The notes beneath the pieces are model-generated. The model made no database searches. It was not told the origin of the DNA and saw only the letters and a program-made list of their open reading frames with translations. A DNA stretch of 64,000 nucleotides from JAITWN01 sp964437335. Its GTDB lineage: Bacteria > Pseudomonadota > Gammaproteobacteria > SZUA-140. Made by a program: the position numbers and the translations under genes. The stretch spans positions 1-64,000 of the forward strand of contig CAYTGL010000003.1 in NCBI GenBank assembly GCA_964437335.1, read 5' to 3'. Below, piece after piece: positions 15,320-24,007 of this stretch (within the stretch, counting starts at the first letter, position 1; the number at the start of each line of letters is the position of its first letter).

Positions 15320-16227
15320 ACCTGATCGCTGTCCTGCTGATAGCCGCGACGGAGCGGTACTGGAGGTCGTTCCGGACCGTGCGTCCATTCCAGGGGCTGA
15401 TCGCCCTGGCCTGCCGGCTCCACTCCCATTGGGGTAATGCTGCCTGGTTCAACGGGCCGCGCGGCGTGCTGCTGACGCTGGCCCCGGGCGTCGTCGCCAT
15501 TGCGTTGTTGCAGTATGCGCTCACCTCCGGCACGGGATTCGTTGTCTGGCTCGTGACGCTGGCCTTCTCGGTGATCGTTCTCATCCTGTGCATCGGCAAT
15601 CGAGGCGCCGACGAGCAGTCCGAGGAATACCTGCGGGCGCTCGAGCGCGAGGATACCGAAGGCGCCTATCTGCATGTCCGTGAACTGCTGCAGGGCCGCG
15701 AACCTGAAAATCCGCTCGGGATGAATCGCCTTGTCATCGAGATGCTGCTGGTCAGGAATCACGAACGCCTGCTCGCGATTCTGTTCTGGTTCGTGATCCT
15801 CGGTCCGGTCGGCGCGGTGCTGTATCGCTCGACGGCGCAGCTCAAGGGCGTGCTGTACAGCGGACGCACCTTCGATGGCGATTACATCGAGGCCGCGCTG
15901 CGCCTGCAGGCCCTGCTCGACTGGATCCCGGCCCGCATCACCGCGTTGTTCTACGGCGTCACCGGCAGCTTCGTCGATGCGATCCACCAGTGGCGCACCG
16001 CCGGACCCGAATGGCGCACCGACATGTCGACTGGCAACCGGGGTGTGCTGGTCAACAGCGGGCTCGGTTCCCTGCGCGTCACCGAGCCGCCCGAGGGGAC
16101 GGAACCCGGGGTCGATCTCGAGGTTCTGCGCACGACGATCGGCGATGCACAGGCGCTGATCCGGCGCACTGTAATCGCGTGGATCACCGTTTATGCGATC
16201 CTGACGATCGTCGGCTGGCTGAGCTGA
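15316..16227 (+). CDS. ampE: AmpE-like regulatory inner-membrane protein
   Basis: Inner-membrane protein of the AmpE/CobD-like family, partner of AmpD. The 303-residue product begins MNLIAVLLIAATERYW, has hydrophobic segments near 48-95, 150-170 and at the C terminus (TVYAILTIVGWLS), and carries family motifs such as NRLVIEMLL, RSFAVLFW-like RLLAILFWFVILGPVGAVLYR (about 145-168) and WIPARITAL. Its job is poorly defined even in E. coli. Assignment rests on sequence features plus the four-base overlap with ampD. Confidence 0.88.
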   Translation: MNLIAVLLIAATERYWRSFRTVRPFQGLIALACRLHSHWGNAAWFNGPRGVLLTLAPGVVAIALLQYALTSGTGFVVWLVTLAFSVIVLILCIGNRGADEQSEEYLRALEREDTEGAYLHVRELLQGREPENPLGMNRLVIEMLLVRNHERLLAILFWFVILGPVGAVLYRSTAQLKGVLYSGRTFDGDYIEAALRLQALLDWIPARITALFYGVTGSFVDAIHQWRTAGPEWRTDMSTGNRGVLVNSGLGSLRVTEPPEGTEPGVDLEVLRTTIGDAQALIRRTVIAWITVYAILTIVGWLS

Positions 16228-17108
16228 TTCCTGTCCTTCTACTATTATTGATCGCTGTTCTGCCGTTTCTGGCGGCTGCCGCACCGGGTGTGGTCGATGA
16301 CCGGGGGCAGGCGCTGACACTCGATGGCCCGGCGGCACGTATCGTCAGCCTCGCGCCACATGTTACCGAATTGCTGTACGCCGCCGGCGCCGGCGACCGG
16401 GTCATTGCGGTCGTCGAATTCAGCGATTATCCGCCTGATGCGCGGCGGTTGCCGAGCGTCGGCAATGCCTCGCGCGTCGATCTCGAGCGCGTGATCGCGC
16501 TCGGGCCGGATCTTGTCATCGGCTGGAAGACCGGCAATAACCGCGGCGATCTCGCCGCGCTCGAACGACTCGGGATCCCTGTATTCGTCTCGGAGATCGG
16601 CGCTATCCGCGAAATTCCGCAAGCGATCGAAAACCTCGGACGACTGGCTGGAACCGAAGCGGCGGCTGTGGTGGCGGCGGATAAATTCCGGACCGAATAC
16701 GAGGCGCTCGAAAGGCGCTATGCCGGGCGTGCGCCGGTCACCGTGTTCTATCAGATCTGGGAGCGCCCGTTGATGACCATCAACGACCGTCACTTCATCG
16801 CCGATTCGATTCGCCTGTGCGGCGGCGTGAACGTATTTGCAGATATCGAGCCGATCGCGCCGACGGTATCGGTCGAGGCGGTGATTGCGGCCGACCCCGC
16901 AGTTATCATCAACAGCGCTTCCGATGATCGCAACGCGGCGCAGCTCGAGGTCTGGCGTCGCTGGCGCGCAATCAGCGCAGTGCGCGACGATCAACTCTAT
17001 GGAATCCCCTCCGACCTGATCGCGCGCCCGACGCCGCGCATACTCGAAGGTGTCGCGCAGTTGTGCGAGATCCTCGATATTGCCCGCGACAGAACGGGGT
17101 CAGAGTAG
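16179..17108 (+). CDS. btuF: BtuF-like periplasmic cobalamin-binding protein
   Basis: Substrate-binding protein of the BtuF/FhuD fold, probably capturing vitamin B12 in the periplasm. Motifs: RIVSLAPHVTELLYAAGAGDRVIAV, LPSVGNASRVDLERVIALGPDLVI and a C-terminal PTPRILEGVAQL, with a signal-type hydrophobic run (LIPVLLLLLIAVLPFLAAAA, ~20 residues) near the start. The start codon is unclear: no in-frame ATG fits. GTG 16179 gives 309 residues but lies within ampE; TTG 16248 would truncate the signal. No btuC or btuD is adjacent, but the next gene modifies cobalamin. Its stop lies inside the palindrome at 17092. Confidence 0.75.
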   Translation: MDHRLCDPDDRRLAELIPVLLLLLIAVLPFLAAAAPGVVDDRGQALTLDGPAARIVSLAPHVTELLYAAGAGDRVIAVVEFSDYPPDARRLPSVGNASRVDLERVIALGPDLVIGWKTGNNRGDLAALERLGIPVFVSEIGAIREIPQAIENLGRLAGTEAAAVVAADKFRTEYEALERRYAGRAPVTVFYQIWERPLMTINDRHFIADSIRLCGGVNVFADIEPIAPTVSVEAVIAADPAVIINSASDDRNAAQLEVWRRWRAISAVRDDQLYGIPSDLIARPTPRILEGVAQLCEILDIARDRTGSE

Positions 17109-17132
17109 GCTGCGTCTACTCTGACCCCGTTC
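17092..17132. repeat. Perfect GGGGTCAGAGT palindrome between convergent genes
   Basis: Two 17-bp arms, GAACGGGGTCAGAGTAG (17092-17108) and its exact reverse complement (17116-17132), flank a 7-nt loop. The arms contain the stop codons of both converging genes. A related element occurs at 32580-32612. It resembles extragenic palindromes mobilised by REP-associated tyrosine transposases and could also act as a bidirectional terminator structure. Confidence 0.8.
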
Positions 17133-17682
17133 AGCGAAGGCGCGGCGAGCGCCAGTAGATCTCCTGTCCATTGCCGAGCCGGGTCAGCACGCGGGAGATC
17201 ACGAACAGCAGGTCCGACAGGCGGTTCACATAGGCGAGGATATGTTCATTAACGTCTTCGGTGCGTGACAGCGCAACGATATGGCGTTCAGCGCGTCGGC
17301 ACACCGCCCGCGCGAGATGACAACGCGCCGAGGCCTCGGTACTTCCCGGCAGGATGAATTCCCGCAGCGGCGTCAGCGTCGCATTGTACATCTCGAGCTG
17401 CTGCTCGAGATGAGCAACCGGTTTTGTGCCGAACGAGGCCGTGCCCGGCATGCTGAGTTCGCCGCCGATGTCGAACAGCGTCTGCTGGATCTCGCTCAGG
17501 CTGTGGTGGATATCCTTCGGCAGATCGTGACTGAGCAGCAGGCCGAGCACGCTGTTCATTTCGTCGATATCACCGATCGCCTCGATACGCGGATGGTCCT
17601 TATCGACCCGGCTGCCGTCCCCGAGGCCGGTGCTGCCCTTGTCGCCGGTGCGGGTGTAGATGCGTGTCAATCGGTTTCCCAT
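17131..17682 (-). CDS. PduO-type ATP:cob(I)alamin adenosyltransferase
   Basis: Transfers adenosyl from ATP to cob(I)alamin to give adenosylcobalamin. The 183-residue product has the PduO/MMAB motifs TRTGDKGSTGLGDGSRV (10-26, ATP loop), the dimer and active-site helices with AIGDIDEMNS (35-44), RCHLARAVCRRAER (120-133) and YVNRLSDLLFVISR (151-164). It is not the CobA (CobO) fold. Convergent with the BtuF-like gene and separated from it only by the palindrome, it fits a B12 salvage set together with the riboswitch-btuB unit at 24.8 kb. Confidence 0.95.
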   Translation of the reverse strand: MGNRLTRIYTRTGDKGSTGLGDGSRVDKDHPRIEAIGDIDEMNSVLGLLLSHDLPKDIHHSLSEIQQTLFDIGGELSMPGTASFGTKPVAHLEQQLEMYNATLTPLREFILPGSTEASARCHLARAVCRRAERHIVALSRTEDVNEHILAYVNRLSDLLFVISRVLTRLGNGQEIYWRSPRLR

Positions 17683-17816
17683 GGCGAATCATTCTACCCG
17701 TGTGATGCTGACGACAGCCAGACAGGCCGCGCAATAACGCGAGTTATCTTGCCGGGATCACGCATTCCACAATTAATAACCATATTAATCATACAGATAG
17801 TGGTTTAATAAAATAA

Positions 17817-17887
17817 TAGTAGGATGAGTGTTGACAACTTCCTATCACCGGAGTATCTTTCACAACATATTGTAAGACATCCTACTA
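17817..17887. repeat. 10-bp inverted repeat flanking a promoter
   Basis: TAGTAGGATG (17817-17826) and CATCCTACTA (17878-17887) are exact reverse complements 51 bp apart and bracket the TTGACA/TATCTT promoter. This could be a paired operator or the ends of a small non-autonomous element; no target duplication is visible. The 249-bp stretch 17683-17931 is strikingly AT-rich compared with all surrounding sequence. Confidence 0.5.
17831..17859 (+). promoter_or_regulatory. Sigma70 promoter of the small gene at 17932
   Basis: Consensus -35 TTGACA (17831-17836), 17-bp spacer, -10 TATCTT (17854-17859). Predicted start near 17866 leaves a leader of about 65 nt with a consensus AAGGAGGAG ribosome site (17921-17929). 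Confidence 0.7.
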
Positions 17888-17931
17888 ATGGCCTGGTGAA
17901 TACGATCTGTGGGATATCACAAGGAGGAGCC

Positions 17932-18081
17932 ATGAAACAATTGCTTCGCAAATTTTTCCCTCTGAAGGCAGACGCCGACAGAAACAAGGTCCGGAACGGG
18001 AAGCCCGGACACAAGCCGAAGCCGATGATCCTGTCCTTCGACGGACGCGTGGTCCGCCTGCATTACCCGGAAGGAACCTGA
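17932..18081 (+). CDS. Orphan small basic protein, 49 residues
   Basis: Not recognised. Begins MKQLLRKFFPLKADADRNK and ends SFDGRVVRLHYPEGT; strongly basic in the first 32 residues, no cysteine, no membrane helix. Evidence that it is expressed: AAGGAGGAG two bases before the ATG plus a consensus sigma70 promoter. A longer frame from 17824 would run through the promoter and is rejected. The following 313 bp to pstS hold only the terminator at 18224 and the Pho box; a 23-codon ATG frame at 18121-18192 lacks a ribosome site. Confidence 0.55.
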   Translation: MKQLLRKFFPLKADADRNKVRNGKPGHKPKPMILSFDGRVVRLHYPEGT

Positions 18082-18223
18082 TGGAATAACGGGCGAAGGC
18101 ACGGCAAATCAGTGCAGAACATGGAGCGTACATTCGCACAAGGACGTGCACATTTATTGATGGCGGTGGTACCCGGCAGTTCGATCTGGTAGTTCTCTTC
18201 AGCTTACTCTCCTGGGGTCAATT

Positions 18224-18259
18224 GACCCGGTTACCGCAAGGCAACCGGGTCGTTTTTTT
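18224..18259 (+). terminator. Rho-independent terminator before the pst operon
   Basis: GACCCGGTT (18224-18232) pairs perfectly with AACCGGGTC (18243-18251) across a 10-nt loop, followed by G and seven T. It isolates the phosphate operon from the small gene upstream. Confidence 0.9.
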
Positions 18260-18269
18260 CTGATACGGA

Positions 18270-18303
18270 CTGTAACAATTCCGTCATAAACCTGCCCTAG
18301 AAT
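18270..18303 (+). promoter_or_regulatory. Pho box and -10 of the pst operon
   Basis: Two 7-bp PhoB half-sites in 11-bp register, CTGTAAC-AATT-CCGTCAT (18270-18287), are followed after exactly 10 bp by TAGAAT (18298-18303). This is the PhoB-activated architecture in which the box replaces the -35. A third weak repeat (CTGCCCT) continues the register. It predicts induction of pstSCAB-phoU by phosphate starvation. Confidence 0.8.
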
Positions 18304-18394
18304 CGTCACATTCCCCATGCAGACTGTTGCTCGTTGGAACGCGGAGCATGGCTCCACCCGGTTATTTCAACTACAAGCAACAGCAGGAGACATG

Positions 18395-19420
18395 ATGATG
18401 AAGCTCAGGATTACCCTTATCTTTGCCGCGTTCGCCGCCCTTGCGCTGTCGGCGAACGCGATCGCCCGCGACACCATCCAGGCGGCCGGTTCGTCGACGG
18501 TCCTGCCGTTCTCCTCGGTCGTCGCCGAAGAGTTCGGCAACAGCTTCGCCCAGTTCCGCACCCCGGTGGTCGGTTCCGGCGGCACCGGCGGCGGCATGCG
18601 CCAGTTCTGCGCCGGCGTCGGTGTCGACACCATCGACATCGGCAACGCGTCGCGCCCGATCACCGCCGCCGAGAAGGACGCCTGCAAGAGCAATGGCGTG
18701 AAGCAGGTTATCGAGGTCAAGTTCGGCTACGACGGCATCGTGTTCGCGTCGCGCGCCGACTCCGGCAGCTTCGCATTGGAGCCGCGCCACGTGTTCCTGG
18801 CGCAGGCGTCCCAGGTTCCGCAGGGCGGTAAGCTGGTCGCCAACCCCTATACCCGCTGGGACCAGATCGACGCGTCCCTGCCGAAGCAGGAGATCGTGCT
18901 GGCGATCCCGGGCAACAACCACGGCACCCGCGAGGTCTACGACCTCAACGTCGTGACCGTCGGCTGCAACACCTTCGACGAGGTCAAGGCGATGGACGGC
19001 GACGCCCGTAAAACGTTCTGCGGCGCGCTGCGCACCGACGGACGCATCATCGAGATCGCCGGCGACTACACCGAGACGCTGGCCCGCCTGCAGGCGCAGC
19101 GCGACGCGGTCGGCGTATTCGGCCTGAGCTTCTACGAATCCAACCGCGACCGTCTGAAGGTGGCGACCGTCTCCGGCGTCTCGCCGTCGATCGATACCAT
19201 ACTCGCCGGCAAGTACCCGGTGTCGCGCCCGCTCTTCTTCTACGTCAAGGGCGATCACATCGGCGTCGTGCCGGGCCTGCAGGAGTTCGCGCTGTACTTC
19301 CTCAGCGAGGCGGTGTCCGGCTTCGGCAGCCCGCTGGAGCGGGCCGGTCTGATCCCGCTGTCCGACAAGGAACGCGCCGAGATAATCGCCAACGTTCGTG
19401 CCCGCAAGTCGGTCTACTGA
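18395..19420 (+). CDS. pstS: Phosphate ABC transporter substrate-binding protein
   Basis: Periplasmic phosphate receptor of the Pst high-affinity importer. The 341-residue precursor has a signal peptide ending near ALSANAIA, then the phosphate-site motifs AAGSSTVLPFSSVVAEEF, VVGSGGTGGGMRQFC and DIGNASRPI, and later PGNNHGTREVY. Length fits the family. Three consecutive ATGs (18392, 18395, 18398) follow AGGAG; I chose the middle one. A Pho box precedes the gene. Codon use is more strongly biased to G and C in third positions than in neighbours, as in highly expressed genes. Confidence 0.95.
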   Translation: MMKLRITLIFAAFAALALSANAIARDTIQAAGSSTVLPFSSVVAEEFGNSFAQFRTPVVGSGGTGGGMRQFCAGVGVDTIDIGNASRPITAAEKDACKSNGVKQVIEVKFGYDGIVFASRADSGSFALEPRHVFLAQASQVPQGGKLVANPYTRWDQIDASLPKQEIVLAIPGNNHGTREVYDLNVVTVGCNTFDEVKAMDGDARKTFCGALRTDGRIIEIAGDYTETLARLQAQRDAVGVFGLSFYESNRDRLKVATVSGVSPSIDTILAGKYPVSRPLFFYVKGDHIGVVPGLQEFALYFLSEAVSGFGSPLERAGLIPLSDKERAEIIANVRARKSVY

Positions 19421-19431
19421 TCGACTGCGCT

Positions 19432-19486
19432 GCGTTCCCCTCCCTGTGACGGGGAGGGGAACGCTTTGATCGGGCTTCGCCCGATC
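19432..19486 (+). other. Two hairpins between pstS and pstC
   Basis: A 13-bp stem (19432-19444 with 19452-19464, 7-nt loop) is followed by an 8-bp stem GATCGGGC/GCCCGATC (19468-19486). Neither has a T-tract. In the 164-bp pstS-pstC gap such structures would protect the upstream pstS message or attenuate read-through, raising PstS over the membrane components. Confidence 0.6.
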
Positions 19487-19584
19487 AGGAGTCCGAATGA
19501 GGCACGTGCCTGTGCCATGTCGCTCGAGGAAGCGGGCTATACTTCGCATCGGCGATATCAGGTTCGAGAAAGCGAGTTATTTCT

Positions 19585-20970
19585 ATGAGCAATCCGGGTT
19601 TGCTGCTGCTGTTGCTCGGCCTGATGGTCGTCGCCTACCAGGCTGGCCTGGTCCGCAGCCGCGCGCTGGTGGCGTCCGAAGCGCCCGGTGGTTTCAGGAT
19701 GCATTCGCGTCCCCATCACCACGGCGTCATCATTGCGCTATGGGCCGCCGGGCCGGCGCTGCTACTGCTCGCGGCGTGGGGTCTGTTCGCGCCGGGCGTC
19801 ATCGAATCCAGCCTGGCCGCGCAGATCCAGGCGGCCCAGCCCGGGCTGTCCGAGCAGGAACTGCGCGTCGCGATGCGCCGCATCGACAGCCTCGCCGGCA
19901 ATCGCGGCCTGGTCCTCGGGACGGCGGAATGGGAAGTCGCCGCGGCGGACACGCTGTTGCGCATGCGCGCGACCGGCGCCTGGATACTCACCGGCCTGAC
20001 CGCGACCCTGGTCGCGCTGGGCCTGCTGGCCGGCTTCCGCCGCATGAACCCGACGCTGCGCGCGCGCAACCAGGTCGAGCGGGTGGTGCAGGTGGCGCTG
20101 ATGCTCAGCTCCGGCATCGCGATCCTGACGACGCTCGGCATCGTGCTGTCGATGGTCGGCGAGACGCTGAAGTTCTTCACGTTTATCAATCCGATCGATT
20201 TCTTCTTCGGTGCGACCTGGCAGCCGGTTTTCCACGTCACCGAGACCAGCGGCTACGGCCGCTACGGCATGCTGCCGCTGATCGGCGGTACGGTGCTGGT
20301 CGCGGCGATCGCGCTGTTGTTCGCGATCCCGGTCGGACTGATGGCCGCGGTTTACCTCGCCGAGTACGCACCGGCCCAGGTGCGCAATTTCGCAAAACCG
20401 ACGCTGGAAGTGCTGGCCGGCATCCCGACGATCGTCTACGGCGTGTTCGCGCTGATCACGGTCGGTCCTTTCCTGGCGTCGATGGGCGAGTTGGTCGGGC
20501 TCAACATCCGCGCGACCTCGGCGCTGACCGCGGGTCTCGTCATGGGCATCATGCTGATCCCGTTCATCTCCTCGCTGTCAGATGACATCATCACCCAGGT
20601 CCCGAAGGCGTTGCGCGATGGCTCGCTCGGTCTCGGCGCGACCAAGTCCGAGACCATCCGCAAGGTGGTTCTGCCGGCGGCGCTGCCGGGCATCGCCGGC
20701 GCCGTGCTGCTCGCGGCGAGCCGCGCGGTCGGCGAAACGATGATCGTCGTGCTGGCCGCCGGCAATGCCCCGACGCTGACCGCGAATCCGTTCGAGGCGG
20801 TCTCGACGATGACCGTGACGATCGTCAACCAGCTCACCGGCGATTCCGACTTCGCCGGACCGCAGTCGCTGGTCGCGTTCGCGCTCGGCCTGACGCTGTT
20901 CGTCATCACGCTCGTGCTCAACGTCGTCGCGCTGCTGATCGTCCGCCGGTACCGCGAGCAATACGAATAG
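19585..20970 (+). CDS. pstC: Phosphate ABC transporter permease PstC (long form)
   Basis: Inner-membrane permease subunit of the Pst importer. At 461 residues it is longer than the E. coli type (about 319) because of an extra N-terminal region with hydrophobic segments near 3-20, 50-70 and 130-150 and a linker between them. The C-terminal 240 residues are the ABC permease proper, with the PstC motif VLAGIPTIVYGVFALITVGP and the cytoplasmic EAA-like loop around LRDGSLGLGATKSETIRKV. Long PstC/PstA pairs are also known from pseudomonads. It lies 3 nt before pstA. Confidence 0.94.
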   Translation: MSNPGLLLLLLGLMVVAYQAGLVRSRALVASEAPGGFRMHSRPHHHGVIIALWAAGPALLLLAAWGLFAPGVIESSLAAQIQAAQPGLSEQELRVAMRRIDSLAGNRGLVLGTAEWEVAAADTLLRMRATGAWILTGLTATLVALGLLAGFRRMNPTLRARNQVERVVQVALMLSSGIAILTTLGIVLSMVGETLKFFTFINPIDFFFGATWQPVFHVTETSGYGRYGMLPLIGGTVLVAAIALLFAIPVGLMAAVYLAEYAPAQVRNFAKPTLEVLAGIPTIVYGVFALITVGPFLASMGELVGLNIRATSALTAGLVMGIMLIPFISSLSDDIITQVPKALRDGSLGLGATKSETIRKVVLPAALPGIAGAVLLAASRAVGETMIVVLAAGNAPTLTANPFEAVSTMTVTIVNQLTGDSDFAGPQSLVAFALGLTLFVITLVLNVVALLIVRRYREQYE

Positions 20971-20973
20971 ACC

Positions 20974-22353
20974 ATGAACAGCATCCCGTCCGACATCCCG
21001 TCCACGCCGCCGCGCGCCCCGGCGCGCTCGGGCATCGCCGACCAGGTCGCCGCGTCACTGCGCCGTCGCCGCGCGCAGGAGAAGCGCTTCCGGGCGCTCG
21101 GCGCCGCCGCGACGCTGCTCGGCCTGGCCTTCGTCGCGCTGCTGTTCGTCAACATCTTCAGCAGGGGCCTGCCGGCCTTCTGGCAGGCCAGCATCACGCT
21201 GGATGTCCACTTCGACCCCGAGGTCGTCAGCATCAGCGCGGCGCCGATGCAGCACGCCGGCGAGAGCGACAACGACTTCCGCCAGCGCCGGGTCGAATGG
21301 GAGAACGAAGTCGGCTTCGTCAACTTCAACCGCCTGATCCAGAGCGCGCTGGCGCAGGTGATCCCGGAAGCGGCGGAGTTCCCGAGAGACGCCGCCCTCA
21401 TCGTCACCTCCGGCGAGCGCATCGCGCTGCGCGACCTGGTCATCCGGGATCCCGGCATCATCGGCCAGACCCGCCGGGTCAACCTGCTGACCGACGCGAA
21501 CATCGACGTCTGGCTGAAGGGCAACATCGACCGCGACCTGCCCGACGCGCAGCAGCAGCTCAACCCGCGCGTGCGCGCCTGGGTCGATCAGTTGTATGAG
21601 GAGGGTATCATCCAGATGCGATTCAGCACCGCGCTGTTCACGAATCCGGACTCGCGTTCGTCGCTGGCCTCGGCCGGCCTGCGCGGCGCGTTCATGGGCT
21701 CGCTGTACATGATGCTGATCGTGCTGCTGCTGGCCGTCCCGCTCGGCGTAGCCGCGGCGGTGTACCTGGAGGAGTTCGCGTCGCGCAACCGGATCACCGA
21801 CGTGATCGAGGTCAACATCAACAACCTCGCGGCGGTGCCGTCGATCATTTTTGGCCTGCTCGGCGCGGCGGTGTTCATCAACTACTTCAAGCTGCCGCTG
21901 TCGGCGCCGATCGTCGGCGGCCTGGTGCTCAGCCTGATGACGCTGCCGACGGTCATCATCGCGACCCGCGCGACCCTCAAGGCGATCCCGCCGTCGATCC
22001 GCCAGGCCGCGCTCGGCATCGGCGCGTCGAAGACCCAGGCGGTGTTTCACCATGTGCTGCCGCTGGCGATCCCGGGCATCCTGACCGGATCGATCATCGG
22101 CATCGCCCAGGCCCTTGGCGAGACCGCGCCGCTGCTGCTGATCGGCATGAACGCGTTCGTCGCGTCGGTCCCGGCCTCGCCGTTCGACCAGTCCAACGCG
22201 CTCCCGGTGCAGATCTATTTATGGCAGGCCAACGAGCTGCGCAACTTCTTCGAGGCGCGCACCTCGGCGGCGATCGTGGTCCTGCTGATGCTGATGCTTT
22301 CCCTGAACGGTCTCGCGATCTGGCTGCGCAAGCGATTCGAGACGAGGTGGTGA
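20974..22353 (+). CDS. pstA: Phosphate ABC transporter permease PstA (long form)
   Basis: Second permease subunit, 459 residues. A cytoplasmic Arg/Pro-rich start is followed by one membrane helix (about 44-64), a large periplasmic insertion of about 160 residues, and the conserved permease domain from about 240 onward (ASAGLRGAFMGSLYMMLIVL, NNLAAVPSIIFGLLG, and the EAA-like loop IRQAALGIGASKTQAVFHHV). The insertion is absent from short PstA proteins and matches the equally extended PstC. pstB begins 4 nt downstream. Confidence 0.94.
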   Translation: MNSIPSDIPSTPPRAPARSGIADQVAASLRRRRAQEKRFRALGAAATLLGLAFVALLFVNIFSRGLPAFWQASITLDVHFDPEVVSISAAPMQHAGESDNDFRQRRVEWENEVGFVNFNRLIQSALAQVIPEAAEFPRDAALIVTSGERIALRDLVIRDPGIIGQTRRVNLLTDANIDVWLKGNIDRDLPDAQQQLNPRVRAWVDQLYEEGIIQMRFSTALFTNPDSRSSLASAGLRGAFMGSLYMMLIVLLLAVPLGVAAAVYLEEFASRNRITDVIEVNINNLAAVPSIIFGLLGAAVFINYFKLPLSAPIVGGLVLSLMTLPTVIIATRATLKAIPPSIRQAALGIGASKTQAVFHHVLPLAIPGILTGSIIGIAQALGETAPLLLIGMNAFVASVPASPFDQSNALPVQIYLWQANELRNFFEARTSAAIVVLLMLMLSLNGLAIWLRKRFETRW

Positions 22354-22357
22354 TCCG

Positions 22358-23197
<840 letters not shown>

Positions 23198-23225
23198 TCC
23201 CTTTCCGATCCCGAGGACGATGCCC

Positions 23226-23939
23226 ATGAGCGACCAGCAGCAAGACCATATCGTCAAGAGCTACGATGAGGAACTCGAGCGGCTGCAGAACGAGATCCTG
23301 CACATGGGCGGCCTCGCGGCGGAACAACTGCAACTCGCGATTCGCGCGCTTCAGGACGAAGATTCCTCACTGGCCCAGCAGGTCATCGCAGCCGATGGGC
23401 GGATCGACGCGCTGGAGCTGGAGGTGAGCAGCGACGTCGTCCGCCTGCTGGCCCGGCGCCAGCCGATGGCCATCGACCTGCGGGTGGTGCTGTCCTCGCT
23501 GCGGATCGCCGCCAACATCGAGCGCATCGGCGATTATGCCGCCAACATCGCCAAGCGTTCGCTGGCGCTGCCCGAGGCACGGCCCAGTGAACCGATTTAC
23601 GGCCTGGCCGAGATGGCTGAATACGCGGCGAACATGCTGCGCGAGGTGCTGGAGGCTTTCCTTCACCGCGACTCTGCCCGCGCAATGGCCGTGCGCGAGA
23701 GCGACCTCGATCTGGACAAGCGCTACAATAGCTGGTTCCGGGAGCTGCTGACCTATACAATGGAGGACACGCGCAACATCAGCGCCTGCGCGCACTTCCT
23801 GTTCATCGCGAAGAACATCGAGCGTATCGGCGACCACGTTACCAACATCGCCGAGAACATATGGTTCCAGGCGGAGGGCGAGTTGCCTCCGGAAGAACGC
23901 TCGAAGGGCGACACCACCAACATCACGCCGGCGCCCTAG
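23226..23939 (+). CDS. phoU: Phosphate-signalling protein PhoU, copy 1
   Basis: Cytoplasmic three-helix-bundle-repeat protein that links Pst to PhoR and limits phosphate uptake. Residues hold both metal-site motifs of PhoU: ERIGDYAANIAKR in the first half and ERIGDHVTNIAEN in the second, plus MGGLAAEQLQLAIRAL near the start and RRQPMAIDLR. I took the ATG at 23226, 8 nt behind AGGA; 23220 is an alternative. Length of 237 residues is normal. A second, diverged phoU follows 68 nt later. Confidence 0.95.
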   Translation: MSDQQQDHIVKSYDEELERLQNEILHMGGLAAEQLQLAIRALQDEDSSLAQQVIAADGRIDALELEVSSDVVRLLARRQPMAIDLRVVLSSLRIAANIERIGDYAANIAKRSLALPEARPSEPIYGLAEMAEYAANMLREVLEAFLHRDSARAMAVRESDLDLDKRYNSWFRELLTYTMEDTRNISACAHFLFIAKNIERIGDHVTNIAENIWFQAEGELPPEERSKGDTTNITPAP

Positions 23940-24007
23940 GCGCTGGAGGCGAAGACCGCGCCGCCGCCGCGGCTGAACCGACAGTTTCGGGTCCGGGAGA
24001 CACGATC

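Noticed and set aside
15106..16338. 410-codon minus-strand frame opposite ampD, ampE and btuF
   Set aside because: Spans three real genes, low-complexity composition and no recognisable motif.
17824..18081. Longer version (85 residues) of the small protein starting at 17824
   Set aside because: Its first codons overlap the TTGACA promoter and it has no ribosome site; the ATG at 17932 has a consensus one.
18121..18192. 23-codon ATG frame between the small gene and its terminator
   Set aside because: No ribosome site and no sequence feature; such frames are expected by chance.
18371..19549. 392-codon minus-strand frame opposite pstS
   Set aside because: Arg/Ala/Asp-rich shadow; pstS on the plus strand has a signal peptide and phosphate-site motifs.
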